Source of the DNA: Notamacropus eugenii
Taxonomy: Eukaryota > Chordata > Mammalia > Diprotodontia > Macropodidae
Assembly: GCF_028372415.1 (NCBI RefSeq)
Contig: NC_092879.1
Location: 92,535,741-92,599,740 of the forward strand
DNA: 64,000 bases
Direction of reading: 5' to 3'
The number at the start of each line of letters is the position of its first letter. Position 1 is the stretch's first letter. The notes beneath the pieces are model-generated. The model was not told the origin of the DNA. It made no database searches and saw nothing but the letters and a program-made list of their open reading frames with translations. Shown here piece after piece: positions 50,146 to 62,879 of the stretch. The position numbers were made by a program, and so were the translations under genes.

Positions 50146-51484
50146 GCTTAATAATTGCACCTACAGGCATACTGACATCTTCCTGTCATAAAAATGAATG
50201 ATGGCTCCTAAAATGATTTCAAGTTTACAGTATTTTCCATCACCTCATATCTGTCCTGCTCTCAGAGCTGTCCTGTGAGGGAAATACTACCAGCATGATT
50301 ATCATGCCCTTTTCACAGATGAGAAAGCTGAGGGTCAGGGAGATTAGGTTACTTGCTCAGGGTCACCCAGCTAATAAGTCTCCCAGGTGGGAGGTGAACC
50401 CAGGTATTCTGGGCTGTGGGGGCAGCATGGGACCTACTACAGTCACTGCCTTACTGAGGTAACCCAGGCAAAAGCAGGCTTTCCTGGCATCCTATTTTTT
50501 GCTCAGCGCCTGGTGCTCCAACATCATTGATATTAAATGAAGAAGTCCCATAAAATCACCGTATTCAAAGTGGAAAGTTTCATGATTGAGTGATTTCCTG
50601 GGGTTCGCTTGGACAACACTATTTTTATTTGACTGCTTTCTGATTGGACCTGGAGCCCCCAAATGTCCCAAAGTGACCAGGAAGGGGTGAAACCCCCATT
50701 TCATCTTGTGCCATTCGATGAGCCAACAAATGTCTCTTAAACACCTACTATGTGCAAAGACATTGCTACTTCTGTTATGCCAAGTTGACATAGACAGAGG
50801 CCTATTCAGGTTTCACTGTAACCTGTTTTCTGATCCCCTGATCAGACTTCAGCCAGACCCAAGTGTTCCTGGCCAGTAGACAGAAAAGGTGAGGGCACGG
50901 AAAAAAGACTTCTTGCTCCACCCCCACACCCCGCCTTGTGCTGTCATAACGTAAATGAGACGTTTAACCTTGTTCCTTAGGGGAGCTAGCCTCATTCTCA
51001 TTGTGTATATAGCAAAGGCCATTTCCTAGAGTGAGAGAGCTAAGGCAAGCATCTGACAAAGCCCTCAGCATTGCTTTTTTCTGTTATGACACGGTCAATA
51101 TGTATTATTTGTATTTATAATGCTTTGATCAGAATATACCCGGAGTACAGGAGCATCATTTAAAAGTTTCATTTCAAACTGCTTACACTATATTGTGGAA
51201 CACACTTAAGATTGGTTTAAAAGTCATTTTCCCAGCTTTATATTCATCCCAGTCTGATGGAGAATCTTCTTCACCACACATGAATCAAGACTTCTCTTCA
51301 ACAAAAATTACCTGCCTATATTAGTTCTGCCAGATACCGAAGTTGCCCAAACTGCAATAAGCATTAAGAACAAGGATCTTGTGAAACTAGGTAGGCACAC
51401 AAAACAAAAACAAACCTTTCCTGCCCTCCAGGAGCTTACACAAAGATGAGATATAACATGGGTACAGGCCGTATTTGCAAGATC
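50146..51484. other. Intergenic with a minus-strand MIR
   Basis: A MIR-like SINE on minus lies at about 50190-50420 (TTTCACAGATGAGAAAGCTGAG). A dispersed-repeat piece (CTTTCCTGCCCTCCAGGAGC) is at 51345-51440. The rest is unassigned. Confidence 0.55.
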
Positions 51485-51920
51485 ATTTCAGGAGGGACAG
51501 AACATGAACAACTCTAAAGAGGGTTGGTTGTTGGCTGTTGCCCTTTGATCTCCAAGAAGACCCAAAATGCCATCACCATGATAGAGTCGAGCTTCAATGT
51601 GTCCGGCTGTGACTGACCAGACCAAAAAGAGCCCAGCATGCTCTACCACAGATTGGGCACAGATAGTCCAAGTGAACATTTGTAGTTGTCCTCAGCATTC
51701 TTAAACCACCATTTTTTAGACACCTTAAAAGAAGAATTAGAAGCTCTGCTTCCATTTCCTTGTCTCTTATTGACCAGATGCAACTCCTCAGGCAAGTCCC
51801 TTTCCTTGTCTGGATCTCAGTTTCCTCCCCTGCAGAATGCTGGAGTTGGACCAGAAGATTCCTAAGGTCCTTTCTAATATTCAACAGCACTAAAGGGTAA
51901 AAGAACTGGCTATGTGACAC
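51485..51920 (-). mobile_element. RTE-type LINE 3' part with C2H2-like finger
   Basis: The minus-strand frame ends LDYLCPICGRACWALFGLVS then HSRTH, a C-x2-C-x12-H-x3-H finger at the protein end, followed by the complement of the RTE 3' terminus. A MIR-like piece (TCTGGATCTCAGTTTCCTCC) near 51780-51900 overlaps its 5' side. Confidence 0.55.
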
Positions 51921-54659
51921 TAGGAAATCTAGTCATGAAAATGTAGGCCTGAAGGGCTCTGAGTTCAAATGCTGGCTATGGTCCTGACTTTATATAATTT
52001 GAAGGTGGGCAGAAGCCAACTAAAGGACCAGATGGAATGTAGGCATTCCAAGTAATCATCCCAAGTCCACCTCTGTCGTGAGGGAGGTGGGAGGAAGCCC
52101 TATCCTTGATTTCACTTGTCCTTTGGCCTTTTCCCCCAATGCTGGGGCCCAGGTCAGATATTACCTGAGGATCTTCATCTCAGCACAAGCCTTCTTGGAG
52201 CAGGAACAGGAGAAGATCCCTTCCTGCCACTTGCTCCCACCTGTTGGTGGTTATGGAAGCGGAGGACATCTGAAACTTTAAAATAATAAACTATTCAAAA
52301 TCCCCACCTCCAAAAAACACTGGGTACCCAAAAATTCCAAAGGAGCTCCCAAAGAGGCATCATCTTCTTTGGACAGTCTCTCCTTCGTCTTCATTTTTAT
52401 CAACACCCCAATCTCCTTGATCTTTAAACAAACCTACCTTAGATTTCCACGTCCTTAATGTTTCATGGTGATAAGTGAGCCTTCTCTCCCTCCTAGGCTG
52501 AGAAGTACTGAAGCTGGAGAGTGAGGAGGAAGGGACAATAGTTAGTAAGAGGCCCCAGATGGTCCTCCCCCTCTCACTTTCCCAGAGAGGTAGTGTCTGA
52601 CTGGGTCTCCTAACCTTGTGTAGTGGGATTGCTATTACCCAAAATCCCCTTCAGAGGAGGGAATAGAGAAGGCTTAGAATTTCATTTTCCAATTAAAAAA
52701 ATTGTTCAGCTCTCTACAACCAAGTATCTACAGTCTTATCTCCTCCTCTAAGAGCCTTCACCAATACCTCCTTATGGTTCGAGGTGGCCCTTGAGTTTTT
52801 CAAGGCTACATCAAGGGAGCAGAACCTACCAAAGCAGAAAGCCATTGATCTCAGGTGCAAGGCTGCTACGTGAGGGCCAGCCTGGCTGAGTATGGAGAGG
52901 TTTGACACAAACTGATCACAGGGAGATGGATGGTAGGAGTTTTATGGAGCTGAGGAGTGGTGAGAAATGAGTAGTGCTGGGACAAGGCAGATGGAGACTC
53001 CAAGACAGAGGACAATGTAGCTGAAATGGCTAACTGCTGTGATGAGATTGGAGAGGGAAGAAAGTGAAGTCAAAATAGGAATAATGACCTAAGAAAATAT
53101 TGAAAGGTGAAGGGATTAGGGGACTCAATGAGAACAAAGAAGAGGTTTAGGAGGTGTGAGGCATAGGGAAGGATAGAATGATAGAAGATTATGGTCAGTT
53201 AGAAGAATGTCTGAGTTTCAAATGAAGGAAGTGGAACACTGTGGGTAATGATGAGATCTAGTGTGTGATGGTCCATCCCTTTGTGTAGCTGCAGTGGAGT
53301 GAGGGCATAGGTCATGGCATTGGAAGAAGGGGGGGCGGGGTTCAGGAGTTAGAGGGACTAGCACTGTGAAGAGCAGAAGGACAGGAACTGGGGAGGAGAG
53401 GATGAGAATAGAGGGAGAATGGCCTGGGGGAATAATAGGCAACAGCCACCATGATTTGGACTGGGTAGAAAATTTTGATTGTGTGAACTTCAAAGGAGGA
53501 AAGGTAGCTGAGTGACAGACATAAAGGAAGAATGTAGAGGGGAGCGAGGTATATTCTGCATTCCCCTTCAGGAATCAGTGTGATAGGCATGCAGGAGAAG
53601 GTACAGTCATCAGTTCTGGAGAGGAGAGCTGGGATGCAGCGTCATCAGTGGGGAGCAAGGTCTCAGTGAGGTGTAGGAGATAGAAGTAGGAGAGAAAGAG
53701 GGTTGGGGTAAAGGGAAGCTTCTTCATTGTGGAACAAGAATCTCAGAGAGTACAGTAGAAGGGGTAACTGAGGTTGGAATGGCACAAGGGGAGATAGGGA
53801 AGGGTTGAAAAGGATGAGCATGAAAAAAATGGAAGGTGGGAGTTGGAAATAGTTGCCACCTACATGGCCAGTGATTTATAAATACTACAGGGTTAGGGAG
53901 AGAAACAGGAGAAGCTATAGGAGTAATAGTGGGTGGCAGATGACTAATGAAGCTCACAGTCTCCAAGGGACATTGGATGGATCAGTCCAGGTCTGAGTTC
54001 AACACCAGTCTGCTAGTGTACTTTCTATTCCTTCTGGATGGCTGGGGGAGGGGCAGGAGGAGTTGAGCTGCTGGCTACATATGTTGAGGTGATAGTAGGG
54101 CACCTTGGGGATGTAGGAAGCCAGGGAGAGGAAAAATGGGAAGCATTCCTTTTGCTTCCGTCTACCAGAAGCCCTGAATTATATCTAAACTTGAAACCCA
54201 GACATAGAATTTGATTACTAGAAGTAATTAAGGGCATTCTCACTTCTCTTAAAACAAAATCAATGTGACTTAGTAGAAAGAGCATGAGGATGGAAGTGCA
54301 GACATGCAAGTTTGATTCCCATTTCTGCCATAGACTAACTATGGGACCTTGGATAAGTAACTTCTCCTCTCTGTGCTTCAGTTTCCCCTTCTATAATATG
54401 GACATGAGGGGAGGAGTGGGCTAGTGGAATAATGGATAGCCTCAGAGTCAGGATGACCTGGCAATACAAGATGACCACTGACACATGCTGGCTTAACCTC
54501 AAGATCTTTAAACTCAACTCTCTAAAACAGTATGTTGCCAAACAGTGACTGATCTGCATTGATAAGAGCAAGTTTCCACACCTCAAATTATCTATGCTGT
54601 GAAATCACAGACCTAGATCCTGAAAAAGATAGAAGTAATAATTTCTACCTAGTTGGAAT
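51921..54659. other. Intergenic, purine-rich, mostly unassigned
   Basis: From 52900 to 54000 the + strand is rich in AGGAG/GGAAG motifs and looks like an old dispersed repeat, but I cannot name it. A MIR-like SINE on + is at about 54270-54400. Minus-strand ORFs here are Ser/Pro-rich shadows of the purine bias. Confidence 0.5.
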
Positions 54660-55985
54660 TGTGTTACAGGGAGAATGGTGGAATACAATTTTAAAAAATG
54701 AGAGAGCCAACAAATAAACCACCCAAAGAAAGCACAAATGAAAATTAGAGGAGAGATAGATAAATTAGAAACCTAAAATACTATAGAATGGATTAAACAA
54801 AACCAAAAGCTGGTTCTTTGAAAAAAAAACCTACCAAAAATGATAAGCCTTCTGCCATGTTGATTAAAAGGAAGAAGGAAACTCACATTAAAAAAATTAA
54901 AAAATAAAGTCACAACTAAGAAATAAAAAGAATTCTCAAAACCTACTCCACAGTTATGTGCCAACAAAAATGAGAATTCAAAAGTAATAGAGGATTATCT
55001 GCCCCCCCCAAAAAAAATCCCAAATGAACAGAATCTCAAACATTGATCTTAAATAATCCAATTTCAGAAAAGGAAACTGAACTAGCTATAGAAGAACTAC
55101 CCAAACAAACAAACAATCAAAAAACAACCCTGATCCAGGTGGATTTCCACTATAATTCTGTCAAACTTATAAAGAATAATTTATACCTATAATACTTAAA
55201 TTATTCTCAAAAGTTGAGAAAGAAAAAACCAGTCTGCCAAACTTCTTTCATGGGACAAATAGAATACAGACACAAAGTAGAAAAAAAGACATAGAATTAT
55301 ACACCAATACCATTAATGAATATTAATTCAAAATCCTGGCAAATTTATCCCCCCAAATCATTCACTATGATGAAGTTAGGAAAATAGTAAACATAATTAA
55401 CTGAATTAACAACAAAGGCACCAAAAAAGCCCACAATTCTGTCAATTGATGCGAAAAGACTTTTGACAAAGTATGACATTCTTGCTTTAGAAAAAACAAC
55501 CAAAGCATAGACATAGTGACATGTATTTTTTTAATATCACAAAAAGTTTCTACATAAAACCAAAGGCAAATGACACACACAATGGAGGTATACTATAAGT
55601 TTTCCCACTAAACACAAGAGCAATGCACTGTTGGTAGAGCTGGGAATGGGTCCAACAATTCTGGAAAGCAATTTGGAATTGCTCTAAGAAAGTGACTAAG
55701 TTGCTCAATCCCTTTGGCCCAAAGATCCCACTAGCAGGCATTATACTCCAAAGAGGTCAATGACAAAAAAAACAAGGCCCCTTATATACCAACATATTTA
55801 TAGCAGCACTTTCTGAAATAGTAAAGAACTGGAAACAAAGTAGATACCCATTGATTGAGGACTGGCTAAGCAAGCTGTGGTAAATGAATGGAATGGAATA
55901 TGATTGTGCTGGAAAAAACAATGAATAGAATGCAATGAACGAAGTAGGCAGAACCAGGAAAACAACACACTCAATGACTACAAAA
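54660..55985 (+). mobile_element. L1 fragments: ORF2 N-terminal half joined to C-terminal part
   Basis: From 54690 the translation follows the ORF2 region before and into the RT core (a WIKQNQKLVL-like block, then ILSIDAKRLLTKYDIL resembling the SIDAEKAFD block). At about 55610 it jumps to the C-terminal GNSxGNNSGKQF-like and IPLAGI-like region, ending near 55985. The segment between is deleted. Confidence 0.8.
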
Positions 55986-55989
55986 ATGA

Positions 55990-56250
55990 AAAAGAACAAT
56001 AACAAAACTATGTTGTTGTTCAGTCATGTCTGATTCTTCCTGATTCTGTTTGGGGTTTTCTTGGTAGAGATACCGGAGTGGTTTGCCCTTTCCTTCTCCA
56101 ATCCATTTTACAGATAAAGAAACTGAGGCAAATAGGGTTAAGTGACTTGTCCAGGGTCACAGCTAGTAAGAGTCTCAGGCCAGATTTGAAATGAGATCTT
56201 CCTGTCTCCAGGCCCAGCACACTTCCCACTGGGCCACCTAGCTGTCCAAC
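55990..56250 (-). mobile_element. tRNA-derived marsupial SINE, full length
   Basis: The minus strand has the head GGACAGCTAGGTGGCCCAGT, the core TAGCTGTGACCCTGGACAAG, GTTTCTTTATCTGTAAAATGG and the ATCAGACATGACTGAACAAC 3' end. Confidence 0.9.
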
Positions 56251-58956
56251 AAAACTATACAAACAGTATAATTATGATGACCTTTGGCTCCAAAGACAAC
56301 ACTGGAGGTGGCCTTTCTCCCTCACTTCTTTGACAGAGGTGGGAGATCATGGGTGCGGTGACCAAATATAGCATCAGCCTTTTGGAATGGATTGGTTTGT
56401 TTTGCAGACCTTGTTTTTTTTTCTCTTTTCTATTCTTTATTATAAAGATGGGGATGATGGCTCTGGAGAGCAGACACAGTAAGATCTGTAGGTATGGTAA
56501 AAACAAAAGACACTAATAATTTTAAAAAATTCTTTTTTAAAAGAAAGAATTGTAAATTTGAAATCAGAGGCCTTGAGTTTGAATCTTGCCTCTACCACTT
56601 TTTGTGTGACCTACATGACCTCTAAGGCCCCTCCCAGCTTGGAATCCATGATCCTACTTGTGACAGTCATTTCAAGTTAGAAGTGTGTTGTCAGTCAAGG
56701 GAGGAGCCATGAGATGGCATTTAGTCCATCTCCCTGACTTCAGGAAAGAATGGCCTAACCAGTACTAGATGGCTCATGCCAGAGCATGCCTCAGTCTCCC
56801 AGTCTTGTCCTGGCCCCATTTGGACAGCTGCCACATTATCTGTGCACCTCAGGGATTAACTGTGGGAAGACTGCCAGTTTATGCCACTATCATAACTGAT
56901 ATGTCATGGCACTTTAAGGTTTACAAGGTCCTTATCACACATTCAATACCTCATTTGTTCCTTATAACAACCTGTGAAGTAGCTACCATTACTATCCCCA
57001 TTTTACAGGTGAAGAAATGGAGGCAGAGAAAAATGAAGTAAATGTGCTCAGTGTCACACAGGTGGAATTCCACCCCAGGTCTTCCTCACTCTGAATCCAG
57101 CTCATAACATGCTGCTCTGGCTGCTTCTTCACCAGTTCTATCTCTGCTAGCTTTCCAGCAAACTACCCAGCCCAACCTTTACTAGAAATTTGTCCCAGAG
57201 AAAGCCCACTCTTCCTCAGTCTGATGATCCCCAATTTCACCCTAACCAACAGACAGCAAGTCTGACTCATACTAGCATGTTATGGCTTGCCATGCTCTTT
57301 GCCCAACCTTTGTCTTCATTGTGTCCATCCTGGCCAGTCCAGATCCCCATTGTCTTTTCCAATCAAACCTTTCCTGCTCTTCATCGCAGTACAAGCTGAG
57401 AAGGTGCAAGGAGGCTCATTTCAGAGGCATACATGCCCTGAGTGATAGAATGAAACCTCAGTGGAGGAGAACTGGGCAGAAATCCTCCTCAGGTAAGCAC
57501 TGGCTTTCTTCCAGGCAGTGCCCAAGATGTTAGCTTAGACTGTTGTCCTTCAGTTAGTGGGTTTGGGGAGAAGAGCCCCATTCACCTAGGAATACCTTCT
57601 GCTGCCTCTCAACCACATGGCCCCAGTGACTGTCTAGTAGCCTGTCCCCAAGACGAAGAAGATCTGGTCTCAGATTAGGTTCCTAGGCAACACTGGCATG
57701 AAGAATGAGTCTCGACCAATTTGGCCAGAGCCTCTCAAGGGCATCCCTTAGCCACTGGAGGTTAGATAAGGCCCTTCTGTACTTACCATCAATGAGATCT
57801 GGAGCTAATTGAACGTCTTGGTTTACATCCCAGTGAAGTGAAATAAACTAGGGCCTTTAGGAATCAAATGGGCTGATGCGTTATTCAGAACCAGGACTAC
57901 ACTGGATATTCCTGCTCTGCCCATCTACACATTGCCCTGGAGAGTTGTCTGGAAGCTGCCTGGGGAACCATGGCACCAAGTTCTCAAACAGAACTTAGGC
58001 TGTCCAGAATTCTACTTGTAATAATTATCATCTTTGGAGGAGGAGGGCATAGGATTCTATGGGAATCTAGGGATCTCCCAGGCAGCGGTTACCAGGGATA
58101 CTTAGAACACTTCTCTGGTGCAGGCTATATCTTGTCATATGTGTCCTTTTTTGCCTAACACTTTACTTTCATCATTGTTGATCCTGGCTTTGATATATAA
58201 ATGAGTTGTATGGTGCTTAAAGATGTCTTTGCTTTTTGTTTACATCATATCACTTTCCAATGATTCCCTATCACCACTACCGAAACCCTATCCTTGTAAC
58301 AAAGAAAAAGAGTTATTCAAAAAAACAATAACTTATTGACCATGTCTGACCATGTACACCTCACTCAGCACCTAGAGTCCACTTCTTATCTACTGAAAGG
58401 AGGTAAGACCTGCGGAGTCAGGATAGAGCTCTACATTGATCAGCATTTTGACATCTTTTAGCGTTAATTTCCTTCATATCATTTTGTGGTCCTCATGTAT
58501 GTAAACAATTCCCTGGGTTTGGCTAAGTTTGCTCTGCATCAGTTACTCCAAGCCTTCCTAAGGTTCTCTGACTTCTTTATATTGATTCTTATGGTAAATG
58601 ACTTGTCATTAAGTCTCCTGGGCCATCCATCAAACCAGAGCTCTGGGGCTGCTCCATCAACTTTCTTCCTCCAGCACAGAGCCTGTGGGTTTGACTAAAG
58701 AGGCCAAGGACTTCAACAAGGGGAGGAGGGAGGTCACTTTCCTTTCGCCTACCTTTATTTCTTTTCTCCAAACAAAGCAAAGCATTTAAAAGCCCCACCC
58801 TCTAGGAGGTAGGCAGAAGACTGTCATCAGCCCCACTTTACAGTAAAGCAGCTAAGGTTTTGGACAAGTAAGCTCCTAAGAACAAAAGCCAGCTCCAATA
58901 ATTCTCCTAACCCATGACTTTCCCAACTAGATTAAATGACACAAGGAATAAATATT
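56251..58956. other. Intergenic with MIR and L2 pieces
   Basis: MIR-like SINEs lie at about 56550-56660 (+) and 56900-57110 (-, CCATTTTACAGGTGAAGAAAT). An L2-like piece is at 57140-57380 (ATGGCTTGCCATGCTCTTTG). From 57400 to 58950 I recognise nothing. Confidence 0.55.
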
Positions 58957-59002
58957 CTTGACTTTTTTAAAAAGTCAAGTCAAGACTTTTTAAAAAGTCA
59001 AG
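58957..59002. repeat. Two adjacent 22-23 bp palindromes
   Basis: CTTGACTTTTTT with AAAAAGTCAAG (58957-58979) can fold on itself, and so can CAAGACTTTTT with AAAAAGTCAAG (58981-59002, one mismatched pair per arm). One base separates them. Each arm is 10-11 bases. The second looks like a copy of the first. Confidence 0.85.
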
Positions 59003-59093
59003 AGCCAACACTTGGAAGGAAAAAAAGATCCCTGGCAGTGAAGATGGAGCTGTTGGGAGACTTTTTTTTGAGTAATCAAGAAGGGCAAGAAGA

Positions 59094-59272
59094 GAAATCC
59101 AGGAAGGCTGCAGTGCAGTAGGGAAAGCACTGGATTGGTCAGAGGATCTGAGTTCTCGTTCTGACTCTCCTCTTAGCTCCTCATGGGGCCCTCACATCAT
59201 CTCTCTAACAGGCAGCACTTGGACTAGATGACTTGAGCTTCTGTCCATTTCTAAGTCTGGAATACTGTGCTG
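59094..59272 (+). repeat. Duplicated segment, copy 1
   Basis: About 180 bp, starting GAGAAATCCAGGAAGGCTGC and ending GTCTGGAATACTGTG. It is near-identical to 61112-61290 and contains a MIR-like core with a shared internal rearrangement. Confidence 0.9.
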
Positions 59273-59284
59273 TTCCTGCCAATA

Positions 59285-60050
59285 ACCAAACATTTGTTAA
59301 GTGCCAGTCACTGGAGATACTAAAATAAAAATGAAATAGTCCTTGCCCTCAAGGAACTTATTTTCCATTCAGGGAATCAATATGTACACATATAAGTGTA
59401 TATAAAGAGATATACAAGGTAATTTTGTGGCAGAAGCAGTAGGAGCTGGGGGAGGCAGCAGCGGGAAAGAATGGGAAAGTTTTCACATAGGCCACTGTAC
59501 TTAAGCTAAGCTTTGAAATGGGATTCTAAGAGGTCAAGGTAAGGAGGATGGTATATTCCAGGCATGAGGGATAGCCTCGGCAAAGGCACAGATATGGGAG
59601 ATTGTGTCAAGTATGACCTACATCATAGTAGGTCAGTTTGGCTGGACTGTGGTAGTGTGAATGAAAGGAAGTAAGGTACAGCCAGTGCCAGCTCTTAAGG
59701 AAGCTGGGGTGGTGACTGGCCAAGTCCCAGGAGGCCTTGGATTTCCATGGAACTGCTGCCATTGACCCTGCACAGAGGGACATTGTTTCAATCATGGAAA
59801 GCAGATGATAGACAACAGAGTGACAGTAGTGGCAGCACGGCGTTCCCAAGCAGTGTTGGATTAAGGTGCTGTGGGATCCAGAGCCATGTAGCCAGTTTCC
59901 TTCGGATCTAATGTGTGAGCCAGAGATGTTGTACAGCAGAGATTTAAGAGAAGTTCATCCATGTCCTGCTTAGAAGGCTTGTTGTGGAAGAATCTAGTTG
60001 GAGAAGGGTGTGAGGGAAAGTGGACAGCAGGCCATGGAGAACTCAAAGTG
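59285..60050 (+). mobile_element. Long dispersed repeat, unnamed
   Basis: It starts at CAAACATTTGTTAAGTGCCA and has the CTTGCCCTCAAGGAACTTA core, then TATACAAGGTAATTTTGTGG, AGAGGTCAAGGTAAGGAGGA, GGCAAAGGCACAGATATGGG and GTCAGTTTGGCTGGACTG. Fragments of the same consensus occur near 10520, 31580, 42870, 51400 and 63110. I recognise it as a common marsupial repeat but cannot name it. Confidence 0.6.
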
Positions 60051-60475
60051 TGGAAGCTCCTTTTGCTAATGGAATATTGAATTTCAAGCTAGAAGATCTG
60101 GGTCCAAATCCCAGCTCATCTGTAAAATGTAGAGGTTGGAACACATGGCCTCTATGATCCCTTTGGATTCAAATCTATGATGCTAACATACCATCTGAGT
60201 AACCCTGAACACGTTGCTTGGCCTCAGTGTCCTCTTTTGTAAAACAAAGGGGTTGGACTAGATGGCTGCTATGGTTCCTTCCACCTTTTTAAATGAAAAC
60301 AAGAGTGATCTCCCAACCCCAAGCCCCGTTAAATTCATGGTCTGCAACTTGGGCATTGCACAGATCACACGTTTGTGTAAATTCCAGAGTGGTGGTCTTA
60401 CAAAATTCAGCTAGGGCCTTGCAAGGCTCATTGGGTCAGCTGGAATCTGACTCTGGATTCTCTTCTCTCAGAGGC

Positions 60476-60720
60476 AGCTCGATGGCACTGCAGTGGATAG
60501 TGCTCTGGGCCTGGAGTCGGGAAGACCTGAGTTCAAATTCTCCTTCAGACATTTACTAGCTGTGTGACCCTGGGCAAGTCACTTAACCTTATTTGCCTCA
60601 GTTTCCTCGCCTGTAAAATGGGGATAATAACAGCACTTATCTCCTAGGTTGTCAAACTCAATTGAGATAATAATTGTAAAATGCCTGGCACATAGTAAAT
60701 GCTTAATAAATGCTTCTTGC
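60476..60720 (+). mobile_element. MIR-like / tRNA SINE with MIR-type 3' end
   Basis: It has the head GGCAGCTCGATGGCACTGC, the core CTAGCTGTGTGACCCTGGGC and CTCAGTTTCCTCGCCTGTAA. The 3' end is TGGCACATAGTAAATGCTTA then ATAAATGCTT, the L2-type tail used by MIR. Confidence 0.9.
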
Positions 60721-61111
60721 CACCTTCTGCTTCCCTAACTGACCCTCTACAATGAGGGGTTGCTTATCCAGCTCATTAACCAAGTCTGTCCCTGGTCCCA
60801 TTTCATTTCTCTTTCGATGGCTCCAATTCTTCACAGCAAAGAAATCAGGTCCATAGTGAAAGGGTCGAGTCAGAGGGTGGTAAAGCAGACGCTGTCCTTG
60901 TGTTGGTGAGATGGAAGGTTAAAAAGCCCCAAAGCCAGAAGCTTCTTTTGAACCCAAAGAGTGGGATTTGGTCCGGCCATGTCACTTCCCTCCTCAAGAA
61001 GGTTCACTGGTTCCCTATTGACTCTAGAATAAGATACAGACTCCTGTTTGACACTGAAAGCCTGTCACTGTCTGGCTGTAACCTCTCTGTCCAGACATCA
61101 CTCTCCTTCAT

Positions 61112-61290
61112 GAGAAATCCAAGAAGGCCACAGTGGAGTAGGGAAAGCACTGGATTTGGTCAGAGGATCTGAGTTCTCGTTCTGACTCTCCTCTTAGCTC
61201 CTCATGGGGCCCTCACATCCTCTCTCTAATAGGTAGCACGTAGACTAAATGACTTCAGGTTCTGTCCATTTCTAAGTCTGGAATACTATG
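61112..61290 (+). repeat. Duplicated segment, copy 2, inside the L2
   Basis: It is near-identical to 59094-59272 (starts GAGAAATCCAAGAAGGCCAC). It separates two parts of one L2, so this copy arrived after the L2. Confidence 0.88.
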
Positions 61291-61432
61291 TTTTCCTCCA
61301 GCCCCTTGTTCCATCCCCCACCTCATAGAATCCCTACTTCCAGTCAAGGTTCAATGTATAGGAGACCTCCTGATTTTCTAGCCTCCACCCTAGATGACTA
61401 GGAACTTTCTTTGCCCAGATGCGTTACTGTTG

Positions 61433-61655
61433 TTGTTTAGTCGTGTCTGACTCTCCGTGACCCCGTTTGGGGTTTTCTTGGTAAAGATACTGCAGTGGTT
61501 TGCCATTTCCTTCCCTGGCTCATTTTAAACTGAGGCAAACGGGGTGAAGTGACTTGCCCAGGGTCACATAGCTAGGAAGCATCTTAGACCAGATTTGAAC
61601 CCACATCTTCTTGACTCCAGGGCAGGGACTCTAACCATTGTGCCACCTACATGTT
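61433..61655 (-). mobile_element. tRNA-derived marsupial SINE
   Basis: On + it reads GTTGTTTAGTCGTGTCTGAC, then GGGGTTTTCTTGGTAAAGAT, and ends with the complement of the head, CATTGTGCCACCTACATG. It is the same family as 55990-56250. Confidence 0.9.
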
Positions 61656-61864
61656 GTATTTCTATTACATTTTGGGCAAATACGTAAGCAGGACCTGTTT
61701 CAACTGTTCTGATATTTTTCTCTTTGTATCCACAGTGCCCATTTCGATGCTTGACACATAGTAGATACTGTACTTAATAAATGTTTGTTGCATTGAGTTG
61801 AATTGGGATGCCTACTATGTATCCCTTCTAGTTTTTGCACCTGGCACATGCTTTTAACAATGGC

Positions 61865-62060
61865 TCACCATGCTGTAGCAATGAGAGTGTCCTGGACTTG
61901 GAGTCAGGAAGTCCTGAATTCGTATCCTGCCTCAGACACTTCCTAGCTGCGTGACAAGTAACTTCATTTATGTCTGCCTCAGTTTCTTTGTCTGTCAAAT
62001 GAAGATAATAATAGCACTGGCCTCACAGGGTTGTTGTGAAGCTTAGAGGAGGTAACATTT
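61865..62060 (+). mobile_element. MIR-like SINE
   Basis: It has CTTGGAGTCAGGAAGTCCTG, CAGACACTTCCTAGCTGCGT, CTCAGTTTCTTTGTCTGTCA and a CACAGGGTTGTTGTGAAG end. Confidence 0.88.
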
Positions 62061-62879
62061 GTAATCTGGGCCTGTGCTATTTCTCTTTGCTTTTCTGAAA
62101 TATCATTTACTTTATGGCCTGGACTGATGATGATAATTTGAGGACCGAACAAAGTCTGGCAGAAATTTTCTGAGACTTACCATACCCTTTCTGCTTCTGA
62201 GTTTTGGAGGAGTGCTCACTCACAGGGGACAAAAAGCTTGATGACGTCTGAAAAATGAAGACACCTGTACACAAGTAAACAGGAGAGAATGCTTTCCCCC
62301 TTCCCTTTTCCTGCTCCCCATGCTGGTTCATGACAGTGACTTTGGGGGTTCAATGTATGTCAGACTAATGAGCAGCCACAAGTAGCCATGGCACAAGATT
62401 CTATCTCCTGTAACTGAGATTGCCTGAGACCAGTGCTGCAGAGGTGATCCTGAACAACTGACCAGGAAGCAAGAGGCTCAAGCAGACAAGGATGAGAGGG
62501 GAAAGACTGGCAACTACTGTGATTTGCACTGGGCTGATGGGATGAAGGGAAGATGACCTTTTCCCCTTTCTCTTGATACAGCATGAGTTCTGATCACATC
62601 TACTACTTCCCCTTCTCTGACCTGCAGGCCCAGGTGCTTCAGAACCTTTCCCCAGATACCCCAAATATCTGGGAAGGTAAGTAGGAGGAGTTGGAATGGA
62701 TGGAAACAGAGAACCTCCAATAAGCATGCTTAACAACTTTCTTTCATTTTTTCATTATAAACTCTATGGCTACCCTATGTCAATTCCCCTTGCCCTGAAA
62801 ATGTGAGAGGAGAGAAGAGCCTTAGAGATCCTGTTCTTCTAGAATATTTTTGAGCAGTATTCCCTGTCTTCTTCTAGAT
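62061..62879. other. Intergenic, unassigned
   Basis: No recognisable repeat or coding region. Overlapping ORFs of up to 111 codons on the minus strand show no family features. Confidence 0.55.

Larger units (their letters stand above)
60890..61800 (+). mobile_element. L2 LINE, interrupted twice
   Basis: L2 blocks are at 60890-61111 (GGTTCACTGGTTCCCTATTG), 61291-61432 (ACTTCCAGTCAAGGTTCAAT) and 61656-61800, ending in ATAGTAGATACTGTACTTAA then TAAATGTTTG. The first gap is the duplicated segment at 61112-61290; the second is the minus-strand SINE at 61433-61655. Confidence 0.85.

Noticed and set aside
53218..53966. Ser/Pro/His-rich minus-strand ORFs
   Set aside because: Complement of a purine-biased, probably repeat-derived stretch.
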